This document shows, one piece after another, positions 35,421-43,747 of a stretch of 64,000 bases of DNA. Position numbers and translations under genes: made by a program. The DNA is from JABJOR01 sp965603075. Lineage in GTDB: Bacteria > Pseudomonadota > Alphaproteobacteria > Rhodospirillales > Casp-alpha2. The notes beneath the pieces were generated by a model. The model did not search any database. It was not told where the DNA came from and saw only the letters and a program-made list of their open reading frames with translations. The stretch's first letter is position 1. Each line of letters opens with the position of its first letter. Where the stretch lies: assembly GCA_965603075.1 (NCBI GenBank), contig CBFDBO010000003.1, positions 62,001-126,000 of the forward strand, read 5' to 3'.

Positions 35421-36235
35421 TGCCTGTATCAAATCAAAATGGACTGAAAACCTGGCAATTACGTAACCGTAATCGTGATGTGTTAATTTGGTCTGGTCAG
35501 TTTTTAGCAGTGCTGCTGTTTGTATATTGTTGGCATTTGGTTTCTGAAAGAACGATGTGGCCTTTTGTTCTAGATGCCCCAGCACAGGCTTTGGATATGG
35601 CGGAAAGAATGGTGCCGCCAAAGTGGGGATATATAGACACCCTTTGGCAGCCCGTTTGGGATACGATTAATATTGCAACGCTTGGCACATTAATGGCTGT
35701 TGTTATGGCGTTTCCTATTGCCTTTCTTGCCGCACGTAATACCACTCCTTCTACAAAATATGTTCGTCCCATCGCCTTGTTTATAATTGTTTCCTCACGT
35801 TCAATTAATTCCTTGCTCTGGGCATTGATGCTTGTGACGATTATCGGTCCTGGTGTATTTGCTGGTGTACTTGCCATTGGCTTCAGGTCCATCGGGTTTT
35901 GTGCAAAGTTACTCTATGAGGCCATTGAAGAAATTGATACCAGACAGGTAGAGGCCATCACAGCAACAGGAGCCTCTGGGCCACAAATACTGAATTACGG
36001 GATTGTACCCCAAATTCTTCCAGCCTTTGCAGGTATCAGTGTCTTTCGTTGGGATATTAATATTCGCGAGTCTGCCGTTCTGGGATTGGTTGGTGCTGGT
36101 GGTATTGGCATGCAACTTAGCAGTTCACTGGATACGGTAAGTTGGACGCAGGTATCTGTTATACTGTTAGTGATCCTCGCGACGGTAATTGTCAGCGAGT
36201 GGGTTTCAGCCAAAATTCGCCATTCTATCATTTAG
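35420..36235 (+). CDS. phnE: Phosphonate-type ABC transporter permease (second PhnE)
   Basis: Second permease, 271 residues, about six helices. It repeats the family marks of the first: PIAFLAARNTTPS, RSINSLLWALMLV, VEAITATGASGPQILNYGIVPQI and IRESAVLGLVGAGGIG. Its ATG overlaps the stop of the first phnE as TAATG at 35418-35422, so the two are translationally coupled. PhnE1-PhnE2 pairs occur in phosphite, phosphonate and organophosphate importers. Confidence 0.93.
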   Translation: MPVSNQNGLKTWQLRNRNRDVLIWSGQFLAVLLFVYCWHLVSERTMWPFVLDAPAQALDMAERMVPPKWGYIDTLWQPVWDTINIATLGTLMAVVMAFPIAFLAARNTTPSTKYVRPIALFIIVSSRSINSLLWALMLVTIIGPGVFAGVLAIGFRSIGFCAKLLYEAIEEIDTRQVEAITATGASGPQILNYGIVPQILPAFAGISVFRWDINIRESAVLGLVGAGGIGMQLSSSLDTVSWTQVSVILLVILATVIVSEWVSAKIRHSII

Positions 36236-36249
36236 GGAACGAGATCAAA

Positions 36250-37080
36250 GTGCACGTCCCCTTACTTACAGGGCTGTCAAACATAGCTGAGGATTATGAT
36301 GTTTTTCTGATAGACGCTTGGGGTGTCTTACATGATGGAGAGACCCTTTACCAAGGTGTGCTGGAAACTCTCCGCCAGTTAAAGCACGCAGGAAAGCGGG
36401 TTGTTTTAATTTCCAACTCTTCAAAACGAAACAGCACTATCGAAGCGCATCTAGCATCTTTGGGCATTCCAGACGGATATATTGAACACGTCATAACTTC
36501 TGGTGAAGTCACCTATCATGCCTTGAGAACAGGTCGCTTCGGTGAAGTCGGATTTTTTGTAGGATCGAAACAGGGGCGATCACTTTTAAATGACCCCGGT
36601 TTAAAACAAACAGCACAAATTGAAGAAGCAGATTTCATCCTTATTGCCACTGTCTCCGACGATATAAATTATGAACCCGTCTTAGAACAGGCTCACGCTT
36701 TAAAGCTTCCCCTTATTTGTGCAAATCCGGACGTTGTTGTTATTCATGCAGCTAAGAGAAAAATTTGCCCCGGTGCACTGGCGGCGCGCTACACAGAATT
36801 AGGCGGTAAAGTGTACTTGTATGGTAAGCCCCACGCACCAATTTACGAAGCAGCAATGAATGTACTTAACCATATTCCGAAAAGCAAAATTGTTGCAATC
36901 GGGGATGCTTTCCCAACCGATATTTCCGGGGCGAGTGCGGCAGGAATTGACAGTATTCTCGTTACAGGTGGTATCCATAATGAAGCATTGGGTAACTCGC
37001 CATCACAAGACGCTATTAATGAGATGGCCTTAGAGAATGATCTTTACCCCGTAGCAGCACTGCCCCAGTTGTTATGGTAA
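36250..37080 (+). CDS. HAD-superfamily class IIA hydrolase (TIGR01459/NagD-like)
   Basis: Phosphatase-type protein of 276 residues from a GTG at 36250, 14 bases after the second phnE. A longer frame would run back through phnE. The HAD motif I reads VFLIDAWGVLHDG; motif II VVLISNSSKR; motif III is the lysine in LYGKPHAPIYE; motif IV AIGDAFPTDISGA. This class IIA arrangement is shared with NagD and with mammalian phosphoglycolate/glycerol-3-phosphate phosphatase. Note that the usual second acidic residue of DxD is replaced by Trp-Gly (DAWG), as commonly seen in this subgroup. It is the last gene of the importer operon, so it probably dephosphorylates the imported ester or its product. Confidence 0.9.
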   Translation: MHVPLLTGLSNIAEDYDVFLIDAWGVLHDGETLYQGVLETLRQLKHAGKRVVLISNSSKRNSTIEAHLASLGIPDGYIEHVITSGEVTYHALRTGRFGEVGFFVGSKQGRSLLNDPGLKQTAQIEEADFILIATVSDDINYEPVLEQAHALKLPLICANPDVVVIHAAKRKICPGALAARYTELGGKVYLYGKPHAPIYEAAMNVLNHIPKSKIVAIGDAFPTDISGASAAGIDSILVTGGIHNEALGNSPSQDAINEMALENDLYPVAALPQLLW

Positions 37081-37860
37081 CAGGAGTTCGGCAAGCTCTG
37101 CGAAACCAGCACCGCCCCGTTGACGCGTAACGTATGCTGGTTCGAATTGGAGCTGCCCTTTAAAATCAAGGACATTTGCAACGCCAACGGAATTTGGGAA
37201 AAACCCGAACATAGGGGAATCATTAGGGCTATCTCCAGAAAAAATAAACTGTTCCTTGTTTATATCCAAATCAATATCAAAGCATTTCTTCATTAATATT
37301 CGTGTCATGGATAATTTATCGTAGGTCCCAAACCAGCCGTTAACATGGATAGAACTGACCTTTGCTGTTGCGCCGGCATTCTCGAACATTTCAACGATTT
37401 TATCGATATCCTGTTCACTTAATCTTGCAACATCTTCGCAAAAATCGATTGCTAGATCAGCAATCCGGTAAGCTTGATCCGAGGCTAGTCCGGCTCCGGG
37501 AATCGTCTTCAAAATTTGGATAGCAAGATCATCAAGGCGCTTGCGTGACAACGAACGCTCTTCCTCGCTGGCCATGAAATGATGCGTCATTTTTCGCTGA
37601 TTGTGATCATAGTGAAAATAGAAAGCACCGTTTTCGCCAACGATCGCATCAACAGGCCACATACGCACAATGTGATCACACCAACCGGCAGGACGACCTG
37701 TGATGGGGATAACACGAAAACCGGCTTGTTGCAGTTTTTCTAGAGCAGAATAAGCCTCAGAATGTAAACGCCCGTCTGATGTCAAAGTATCATCAATATC
37801 TGTTAAAATTGTTGTAATTTTGGCGCGATCCTGTCTGGATAATTCTTTAAGTTGTTTCAT
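37072..37860 (-). CDS. HAD-IIB family phosphatase (sucrose-/mannosyl-phosphate phosphatase-like)
   Basis: Protein of 262 residues of the Cof-type HAD class IIB group. Motif I is TDIDDTLTSDG, motif II ITGRPAG, motif IV GDSPNDSPMF, with a cap domain between. WCDHIVRMWPVDAIVGENGAF resembles sucrose-6-phosphate and mannosyl-3-phosphoglycerate phosphatases. The ATG at 37860 has GAGA upstream; a start 17 codons earlier lacks one. It is transcribed toward the TIGR01459 gene and their 3' ends overlap by nine bases. A second phosphatase beside the importer is notable. Substrate unknown. Confidence 0.9.
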   Translation of the reverse strand: MKQLKELSRQDRAKITTILTDIDDTLTSDGRLHSEAYSALEKLQQAGFRVIPITGRPAGWCDHIVRMWPVDAIVGENGAFYFHYDHNQRKMTHHFMASEEERSLSRKRLDDLAIQILKTIPGAGLASDQAYRIADLAIDFCEDVARLSEQDIDKIVEMFENAGATAKVSSIHVNGWFGTYDKLSMTRILMKKCFDIDLDINKEQFIFSGDSPNDSPMFGFFPNSVGVANVLDFKGQLQFEPAYVTRQRGGAGFAELAELLLP

Positions 37861-38075
37861 GTAATTCTCGATGAGTTTGTTTTTAGATTTAAAATCTGAA
37901 TATATCAGCATTAAATAGAAATAGCCTGTTAAACTTTCTCCGTTTTCTAAGTGAGTAAACCTAAAGCACGCTGCACAACTGTTGCAACGTGGAGGATATC
38001 CAGAGTCAGAATTTTTGGTTGAAGAAATCCAAATTGAATTGGGGGTGGGTTACCGGGGGCACTTGGTCAGTCGAC

Positions 38076-40772
38076 TTACCAAGTAAGCCATTTAAGAACG
38101 AAGGGGGTCCCACGACGAACAAAGATGCGTCGCACTTCATCGCCCATCACAATCAGAATAGCAAAAGGTACGCTCAACATCAGGTGCCAAACTTGCAACG
38201 GCGCCGTGCCAAAGAATGTATTGAAGACGGGGACATAGGATATCAGCCCCAACAGCATCAGTTCCGTAGCGATACCAAACAGCACGAGGCGATTGCTAAA
38301 GATGCCAATAGACAACAGGCTTTGCCGCCGCGTCCGGCAGATTATGACGTCTGCTATCTGGCAAATAATAATTGATGCGAAAAAGCCCGTAATGGCCGTA
38401 CGGTACAGTGGATCGGACGAGGCTAGTTGCTGGCCCCATTGCCAGCCACCAGAATACATAATAACAAAATAAGTAAAAAATCCCGCTGCTGCCTGCACCA
38501 TACCGATGATGCCGTAACTCATGCCCAAAAGGTTTCGTGTCAGTAACCGTTCGCCGCGTGGTCTGGGTTTCTTGTGCATGACGTCAGTTTCCGGCTTCTC
38601 TGCCCCGAGACCTAGTGCTGGTACGATATCCGTACCCAGATCGATACAGAGAATCAATACGACAGTCAACGGTAGTGGAATATCCAACAACACATAGGCA
38701 ATGAAGGGCAGGATTTGCGGAATATTACTGGTCAGGATGTAGGCGATGAATTTTTTAATGTTATCGAAGATGGCGCGACCTTCCTCAATGGCGACGACGA
38801 TGGTTGCAAAGTTATCATCCATCAACACCATATTACTGGCTTCCTTGGCCACATCGGTTCCAATAAGTCCCATGGCAACGCCCATGTCGGCGTTTTTAAG
38901 TGCTGGGGCATCATTGACACCATCGCCGGTCACAGTGACAATTTCACCATCTTTTTGTAAGTTCTGCACAATCCGTAATTTTTGGGCCGGCGATATGCGG
39001 GCGAAAATAATTTCGTCATTCCTGAGCACCTTGATCAATTGTTGGTCATCCATTTTCATGAGCTCATTCCCCTGAATCACGGTGCCATGTCCGGTGATCA
39101 TACCGATCTTGCGTGCGATTGTTTTGGCTGTCAGGCCATGGTCTCCGGTCAGCATGACAACCTTGATACCAGCGGTGCGGCACTTGGCCAACGCGGCAGG
39201 AACTTCCGGGCGTGGAGGGTCGATCATACCTATGATGGCGATAAAGGTATAACCAGATTGCGGTATCCCTATTTCGTCATTTTCGCGAAAGGCAAGAGCC
39301 AGGCCACGCTCACCACGGCCCGCCAAACGCTGGAAATCAGCGAGAATTTTTTGTCGGCTGACGTCGGTTAGTGGCTGTGTTTCGCCATCTATGAACAGCT
39401 TATCGCACATGTCGAGGACGATTTCGGGTGCGCCTTTGAGGTAGGATTCCTGTTTGCCCGTATGTGGCATTTCGCATACGCTGATCATCCATTTTTTAAT
39501 GGAATCAAACGGAATTTCGTGGACCCTTACAATGTCATCAAGATTATGAACCGGGTGAATACCATTGGCGAATAACAATAAGGACCCTTCGGTCGGATCG
39601 CCCGAATAACCTCTATTAATCAGATGGGCATTATTACAAAGGACCATGACCTTCCAGGCGATTTCAAGACCGGGTTCATCTAGAATGCTGATGCTAGTAG
39701 CGACGTGTTCATGGCCGCCCATAACAAGGGTCGAGACGGTAAGACGATTTTGCGTCAGGGTGCCCGTTTTGTCGGTACAGATTACTGTTGTACTGCCTAG
39801 GGTTTCGACACTTTCAAGGTTCTTTATCAATGCCTTCTTCGTGGCCATACGCTTGCTGGCCATAGTTAGAGATAAGGTGACGGTCGGCAGCAGGCCCTCG
39901 GGCACGTTGGCAACGATGATGCCGATGGCGAATATGAGACTTCCGATTTCCCCCTTGCCAATAGCAACGCTGACCAGAAAAAACAAAACGCCAAGAAAGA
40001 TGGCTATGGCTGAAATAACTTTTATGAAATATTTCAGTTCTTTATGAATTGGTGTTTCCACCTCTACCGTCGCCTTGGTCAATTTGACGATATCACCGAT
40101 CTGGGTGGTCATGCCGGTATTACAGACAATTGCTTTACCGACACCACTGTTGATTAACATGCCTGAAAAAACCATGTTGCGGCTTTCCTGAAGATTGTCG
40201 TGACTTTTGTTGACGTCCAGAATTTGCGGTTCGCTTTCGCCGGTCAGGCTGCTTAGGTCTTCTTTCAGGCGGGTTTGTTCGATCAGGCGTCCATCGGCTG
40301 GTACACGGTCCCCTTCGTGGAGTAGAAAGACATCCCCCGGTACCAGCCGTTTTGCATCGACTTCTTCTACTCGACCATCGCGAAGGACTTTAACAATGGA
40401 TGGCAGCATTTTCTTGAAGCTTTCCATAATTTTTTCGCTCTGATGTTCCTGGATGTAGGTAAAACCTGCGTTCAACACCACAACTCCCAGAAGGGCGTAG
40501 GCGATGTAAAGGTTTCCTTGCCCGGGATCCAGTTGTTCTGCGAACAGAGCCAACCCGCCCCCGACCATCAACAGTAAGGCAAAAAAATTCTTGAACTGGC
40601 GCAGGAATTTGACCACTTCTAGGGTCTGCTGGCGGACGCGCAACTCGTTGGTACCGTATTGCTCAAGCCGGATTTCGGCCTCTGCCGAAGTCAGGCCCTG
40701 CTCACCACTTTTCAGTAATGTGTATAGTTGCTGAATCGGGATTTTATGTGGGTCAGCTAGTTGATTGCTCAT
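38076..40772 (-). CDS. P-type cation ATPase closely resembling Na+,K+-ATPase alpha subunits (P2 type)
   Basis: Ion-pumping ATPase of 898 residues with ten predicted helices. TGES (177-180), phosphorylated Asp334 in CTDKTGTLTQNR, KGAPE and GDGVNDAPAL (616-625) are intact. The membrane part reads remarkably like animal Na+,K+-ATPase: NVPEGLLPTVTL (Glu292), LTSNIPQILPF, LCIDLGTDIVPAL (Asp711, Asp715), MSYGIIGMVQAAAGFFTYFV, QIADVIICRTRR (Asp808) and the C-terminal GDEVRRIFVRR. The glutamate of SNIPE in animal pumps is Gln686 here, which would remove one ion-site charge. No beta subunit is nearby. The gene is visibly richer in G and C than its neighbours, suggesting transfer. No regulatory neighbour. 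Confidence 0.94.
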   Translation of the reverse strand: MSNQLADPHKIPIQQLYTLLKSGEQGLTSAEAEIRLEQYGTNELRVRQQTLEVVKFLRQFKNFFALLLMVGGGLALFAEQLDPGQGNLYIAYALLGVVVLNAGFTYIQEHQSEKIMESFKKMLPSIVKVLRDGRVEEVDAKRLVPGDVFLLHEGDRVPADGRLIEQTRLKEDLSSLTGESEPQILDVNKSHDNLQESRNMVFSGMLINSGVGKAIVCNTGMTTQIGDIVKLTKATVEVETPIHKELKYFIKVISAIAIFLGVLFFLVSVAIGKGEIGSLIFAIGIIVANVPEGLLPTVTLSLTMASKRMATKKALIKNLESVETLGSTTVICTDKTGTLTQNRLTVSTLVMGGHEHVATSISILDEPGLEIAWKVMVLCNNAHLINRGYSGDPTEGSLLLFANGIHPVHNLDDIVRVHEIPFDSIKKWMISVCEMPHTGKQESYLKGAPEIVLDMCDKLFIDGETQPLTDVSRQKILADFQRLAGRGERGLALAFRENDEIGIPQSGYTFIAIIGMIDPPRPEVPAALAKCRTAGIKVVMLTGDHGLTAKTIARKIGMITGHGTVIQGNELMKMDDQQLIKVLRNDEIIFARISPAQKLRIVQNLQKDGEIVTVTGDGVNDAPALKNADMGVAMGLIGTDVAKEASNMVLMDDNFATIVVAIEEGRAIFDNIKKFIAYILTSNIPQILPFIAYVLLDIPLPLTVVLILCIDLGTDIVPALGLGAEKPETDVMHKKPRPRGERLLTRNLLGMSYGIIGMVQAAAGFFTYFVIMYSGGWQWGQQLASSDPLYRTAITGFFASIIICQIADVIICRTRRQSLLSIGIFSNRLVLFGIATELMLLGLISYVPVFNTFFGTAPLQVWHLMLSVPFAILIVMGDEVRRIFVRRGTPFVLKWLTW

Positions 40773-41162
40773 TGTTTGAAGTTCCGTCCAACCACTTGAA
40801 CAAGGACTATTATAACACCGTAAGCTTCAGTATGTAAGAAAATTCCTATCGTCTGGGTAAAGTAGTGATGCAAGGGCCTTATAAGGCCGTTAAGAAATTT
40901 TCAGTAATGGCTAAAACAGAAATGATTAAAATAGACCAAATTCAGATTTTATATTCAAAAATCAACTGTATTCTATCTTCAATATATAAATAGTTCCGCT
41001 CGTAATAATCAGAATTTAGATTACAGAGGGGCAGGGGGGGCTGAATTTCCCTTTATGGCAAAAAGTTGCTTAACTCAAAGCCAATGAGTATGTCTGCTGT
41101 ATGGAATTAAAGTAGACATACTCAACCACACATCCGCAAACAGATGGGCAATAGGATTGTTG
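40773..41162. other. 390-bp AT-rich gap upstream of the ATPase
   Basis: No gene or RNA recognised. It holds a perfect palindrome GGCCTTATAAGGCC (40875-40888) without a T-run. The ATPase promoter must lie here but is not clear by eye. Confidence 0.6.
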
Positions 41163-41672
41163 TTAAAAATAGAGAAATATTTTTTCTTGTTTTTGTATTG
41201 TTGTTTCCCAAGTCAAACAACCGATACCCCAATCCACGGCTTTCCCATTTGATGAACAAGGGAAAAATAGTGTCTCTATATTGCGATACATGACATCGTT
41301 GTTAATTGTGAGCTTTGTATCCCGTTTATTATAAGCGGGACATTTTTCTCGTATTGATTTCTGGTAATGTTCAACAATGTCTTCGGTGGTATCATATCCT
41401 TCAAATATTTCTACATCCGAGGTTCCCGACACATTTTTTCCATGTAATTCGGTATGCTTCTCTCCGGCAAAACCCATCATCAAGTCTTTGACTTTATCTT
41501 CACTCCGCAAGTCATTCACCCAGATGTAAGGAACCAGTTTTGGAACGTCCATTAAGTTCATTTCTTCGTAATCAGGAAGACCACCATCCTTACAATACGA
41601 CAGAACAAAGCGACCGAAATCCCTCAGTTCATCCCAAGAGACGGTTTCATCTATTTGTTTTTGGGTAATCAT
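41163..41672 (-). CDS. PAS_5-type PAS domain protein
   Basis: Stand-alone protein of 169 residues with the fold wording of the PAS_5 family that is widespread in Rhodospirillales: LPDYEEMNLMDVPKLVPYIWVNDL, then FAGEKHTELHGKNVSGTSDVEIF and a C-terminal strand with TLFFPCSSNGKAVDWGIGCL. These small cytoplasmic PAS proteins usually have no effector domain and unknown partners. It stands alone, with long gaps on both sides. Family call by pattern. Confidence 0.8.
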   Translation of the reverse strand: MITQKQIDETVSWDELRDFGRFVLSYCKDGGLPDYEEMNLMDVPKLVPYIWVNDLRSEDKVKDLMMGFAGEKHTELHGKNVSGTSDVEIFEGYDTTEDIVEHYQKSIREKCPAYNKRDTKLTINNDVMYRNIETLFFPCSSNGKAVDWGIGCLTWETTIQKQEKIFLYF

Positions 41673-42153
41673 GTGGATAGTTTTGTTTCTCGGTAATTGA
41701 GCGGATACTTGAATTATGTAGAATGGCAGTCAAAGTTGCAATGACTTTAGATTCGAGTCTCTGAACCATGTTTCATAAAAATTGTTTTATAGATTCTGAC
41801 AGCAGACGCAAATCATCCAACAAAAGGATAAAATTTCTGTAAATCACACCATCACCTATGTGCGAAGTAGAGCGATTGTTCATAGTTAAGTTGACTGTGC
41901 ACGATATTAGCTCAGAATTACTTATGAAAACAGGATTATCCTATGCATAATTTTTTCAACCGTATATTCGTTATAAGCTATCTATTTATTTTATACTCTC
42001 AGGCTCCACTCGCTTCAAAAATAATAAAATCCTTCGTTGAATGAAATACGTAGAATTATTTTAAAGTCCATATTAAAGTCGTTCCGTTATCATTCTTTCA
42101 AGCATCAATAACTGGTGCCTGATAAATTGGGTTGATTGGTGAGGACATTATCG
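41673..42153. other. 480-bp non-coding gap
   Basis: Divergent intergenic space between the PAS_5 gene and the FrhB-like gene. AT-rich, with no recognised gene, repeat or RNA. A minus-strand frame at about 41770-41940 has no family resemblance and is regarded as chance. Confidence 0.55.
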
Positions 42154-43416
42154 ATGACATTGCTAAATATTGACGAGGTTGTGGGTGCCGGGCTTTGCGC
42201 TGGGTGTGGTATCTGTGAGAGTATGGCAGGAAGCAATGGCATTGAAATGGGGCTCACCAAAGAAGGACGCATTCGACCGCACACTAAAAAACCAGTTGAA
42301 ACAGAGTTGATGAAACGGATTATGCAGGTCTGTCCCGGCGCGATTATCACAGGTCCTAAAGAGGATCAGGCTGGTCTACCAAACTCACTTCATCCCATTT
42401 GGGGGCCTATCGCTAGCTTACACAAGGGGTGGGCTGGGGATGAAAAGGTAAGGTTTCATTCAGCCGCTGGAGGTGTGCTCACATCCCTTGGCATGTACCT
42501 TATTCGAACTGGTAAAGTGGACGCTGTATTACATATAATTGCCTCTGTGGATAACCCGCCGCTCAGTGAGGCTTGGATTAGTCGAACTGAACAGGATGTT
42601 TATGATGGTGCACAGTCGCGCTATGGACCCGGAGCCTCGCTGACGGCAGTTCACAAATTATTGGACGAGGGAGCTACATTCGCAGTCATCGGAAAACCGT
42701 GCGATGTGGCAGCTATTCGCAATTTGCAAAACATTGACGCGCGAGCAGAGACGCAAATTCCCTATTGCTTAACCCTTTTTTGTGGGGGCACTCTTAGCTT
42801 GAATTCAGTCCATGCCATGGTCGAAAACATGGGGGCGACACCTGATGAACTTAGCCTTTACCGATATCGTGGCGAAGGTTGGCCTGGTACGGCGCATATG
42901 GAAACCAGTGACGGACGTGCATTTGACCTGACTTATGAACAGGCCTGGCTCGATGATACGGTATCCTGGAAGTATGATTTGCCGTTTCGATGTAAAGTTT
43001 GTCCAGATGCAATTGGCGAACTCGCTGATATTGCAGCGCCAGATGGGTGGGTTATGAAAGACGGCAAACCCGTCTATGATGAAGCTCCAGGCGTTAACCT
43101 CGTAATTGCCCGCACACCCAAAGGGGCCGAACTGGCCAGAGCAGCAGAAACCGACGGTGCGTTGGTTCGGGCTCCTTTCACTGAAGCTGAATTATCTGAG
43201 ATGCATGATGACCACCGAGCCCGAAAAACACATTGGCCCGTGCGCATGTGGGCCTTACGTTTAGCTGGCCAACCATATTTGACAGTTCGTCGATACAGGT
43301 TGGTTTCAGCACTGTGTGCAGCAGGGTTTCGATATTCTTTGGCTTCATTTCTGGGCACCCTTCGCCGTGCTAGGAAGAAACTGAACCGCGAAATTGGATT
43401 TAGCAGATCACTATAA
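42154..43416 (+). CDS. FrhB-family iron-sulfur flavoprotein (F420 hydrogenase/dehydrogenase beta-like)
   Basis: Protein of 420 residues. The N-terminal ferredoxin-like cysteines are Cys15, Cys18 and Cys21 in LCAGCGIC, with another in QVCPG. The catalytic region has FHSAAGGVLTSLG, the SRYGPGASLT segment, ALF-like FCGG, and RCKVCPDAIGELADIAAPDGW with two more Cys. This is the beta-subunit family that includes F420-reducing hydrogenase and chlorophyll reductase HCAR. No F420 synthesis or hydrogenase genes are near, and this class of bacteria normally lacks F420, so the cofactor is more likely FAD plus 4Fe-4S. Start ATG at 42154 has GAGG upstream; a GTG six codons earlier is possible. Confidence 0.85.
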   Translation: MTLLNIDEVVGAGLCAGCGICESMAGSNGIEMGLTKEGRIRPHTKKPVETELMKRIMQVCPGAIITGPKEDQAGLPNSLHPIWGPIASLHKGWAGDEKVRFHSAAGGVLTSLGMYLIRTGKVDAVLHIIASVDNPPLSEAWISRTEQDVYDGAQSRYGPGASLTAVHKLLDEGATFAVIGKPCDVAAIRNLQNIDARAETQIPYCLTLFCGGTLSLNSVHAMVENMGATPDELSLYRYRGEGWPGTAHMETSDGRAFDLTYEQAWLDDTVSWKYDLPFRCKVCPDAIGELADIAAPDGWVMKDGKPVYDEAPGVNLVIARTPKGAELARAAETDGALVRAPFTEAELSEMHDDHRARKTHWPVRMWALRLAGQPYLTVRRYRLVSALCAAGFRYSLASFLGTLRRARKKLNREIGFSRSL

Positions 43417-43747
43417 CCAAAGGCGGAAAAGATAAATACGCCTGTCTTCAATCGGCTTCTTTAACAAATACATCACGGTTGCACATAATTGTGATGGTGC
43501 GATGGATTTGCGCAATAAGGGAAGGCTGTTTGTTTCATATCTGGATAGGTCAAACCGTCTTAAAACGAATATTTGATCTTTGACTGTCAAAAGGAACAAC
43601 CCTGTCGCTCAGAACTCAACGTTTTTGCGAGTCTAAAATGAGTCTAGATGGAAAAATTAATTGAAATCTATTGCAGGCAAGGCAATATATTATTAATTGC
43701 TTCAATTAAATGATGTACAACAATCAATGTGAATAGAAGGCCAGTTC
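43417..43747. other. 330-bp non-coding gap
   Basis: Space between the FrhB-like gene and the histidine kinase gene. Minor open frames on both strands show no family resemblance. The kinase promoter should be in the AT-rich part after 43640. Nothing else seen. Confidence 0.55.

Noticed and set aside
32735..36235. Phosphonate degradation locus
   Set aside because: No C-P lyase, phosphonatase or phosphite dehydrogenase gene accompanies the importer; glpD and phosphatases point to phosphate esters.
40875..40888. GGCCTTATAAGGCC palindrome as a terminator
   Set aside because: No loop and no T-run; it could be a short protein-binding dyad, but nothing supports a specific role.
42154..43416. F420-dependent hydrogenase system
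   Set aside because: Only the beta-type subunit is present; no alpha, gamma or F420 biosynthesis genes are seen.
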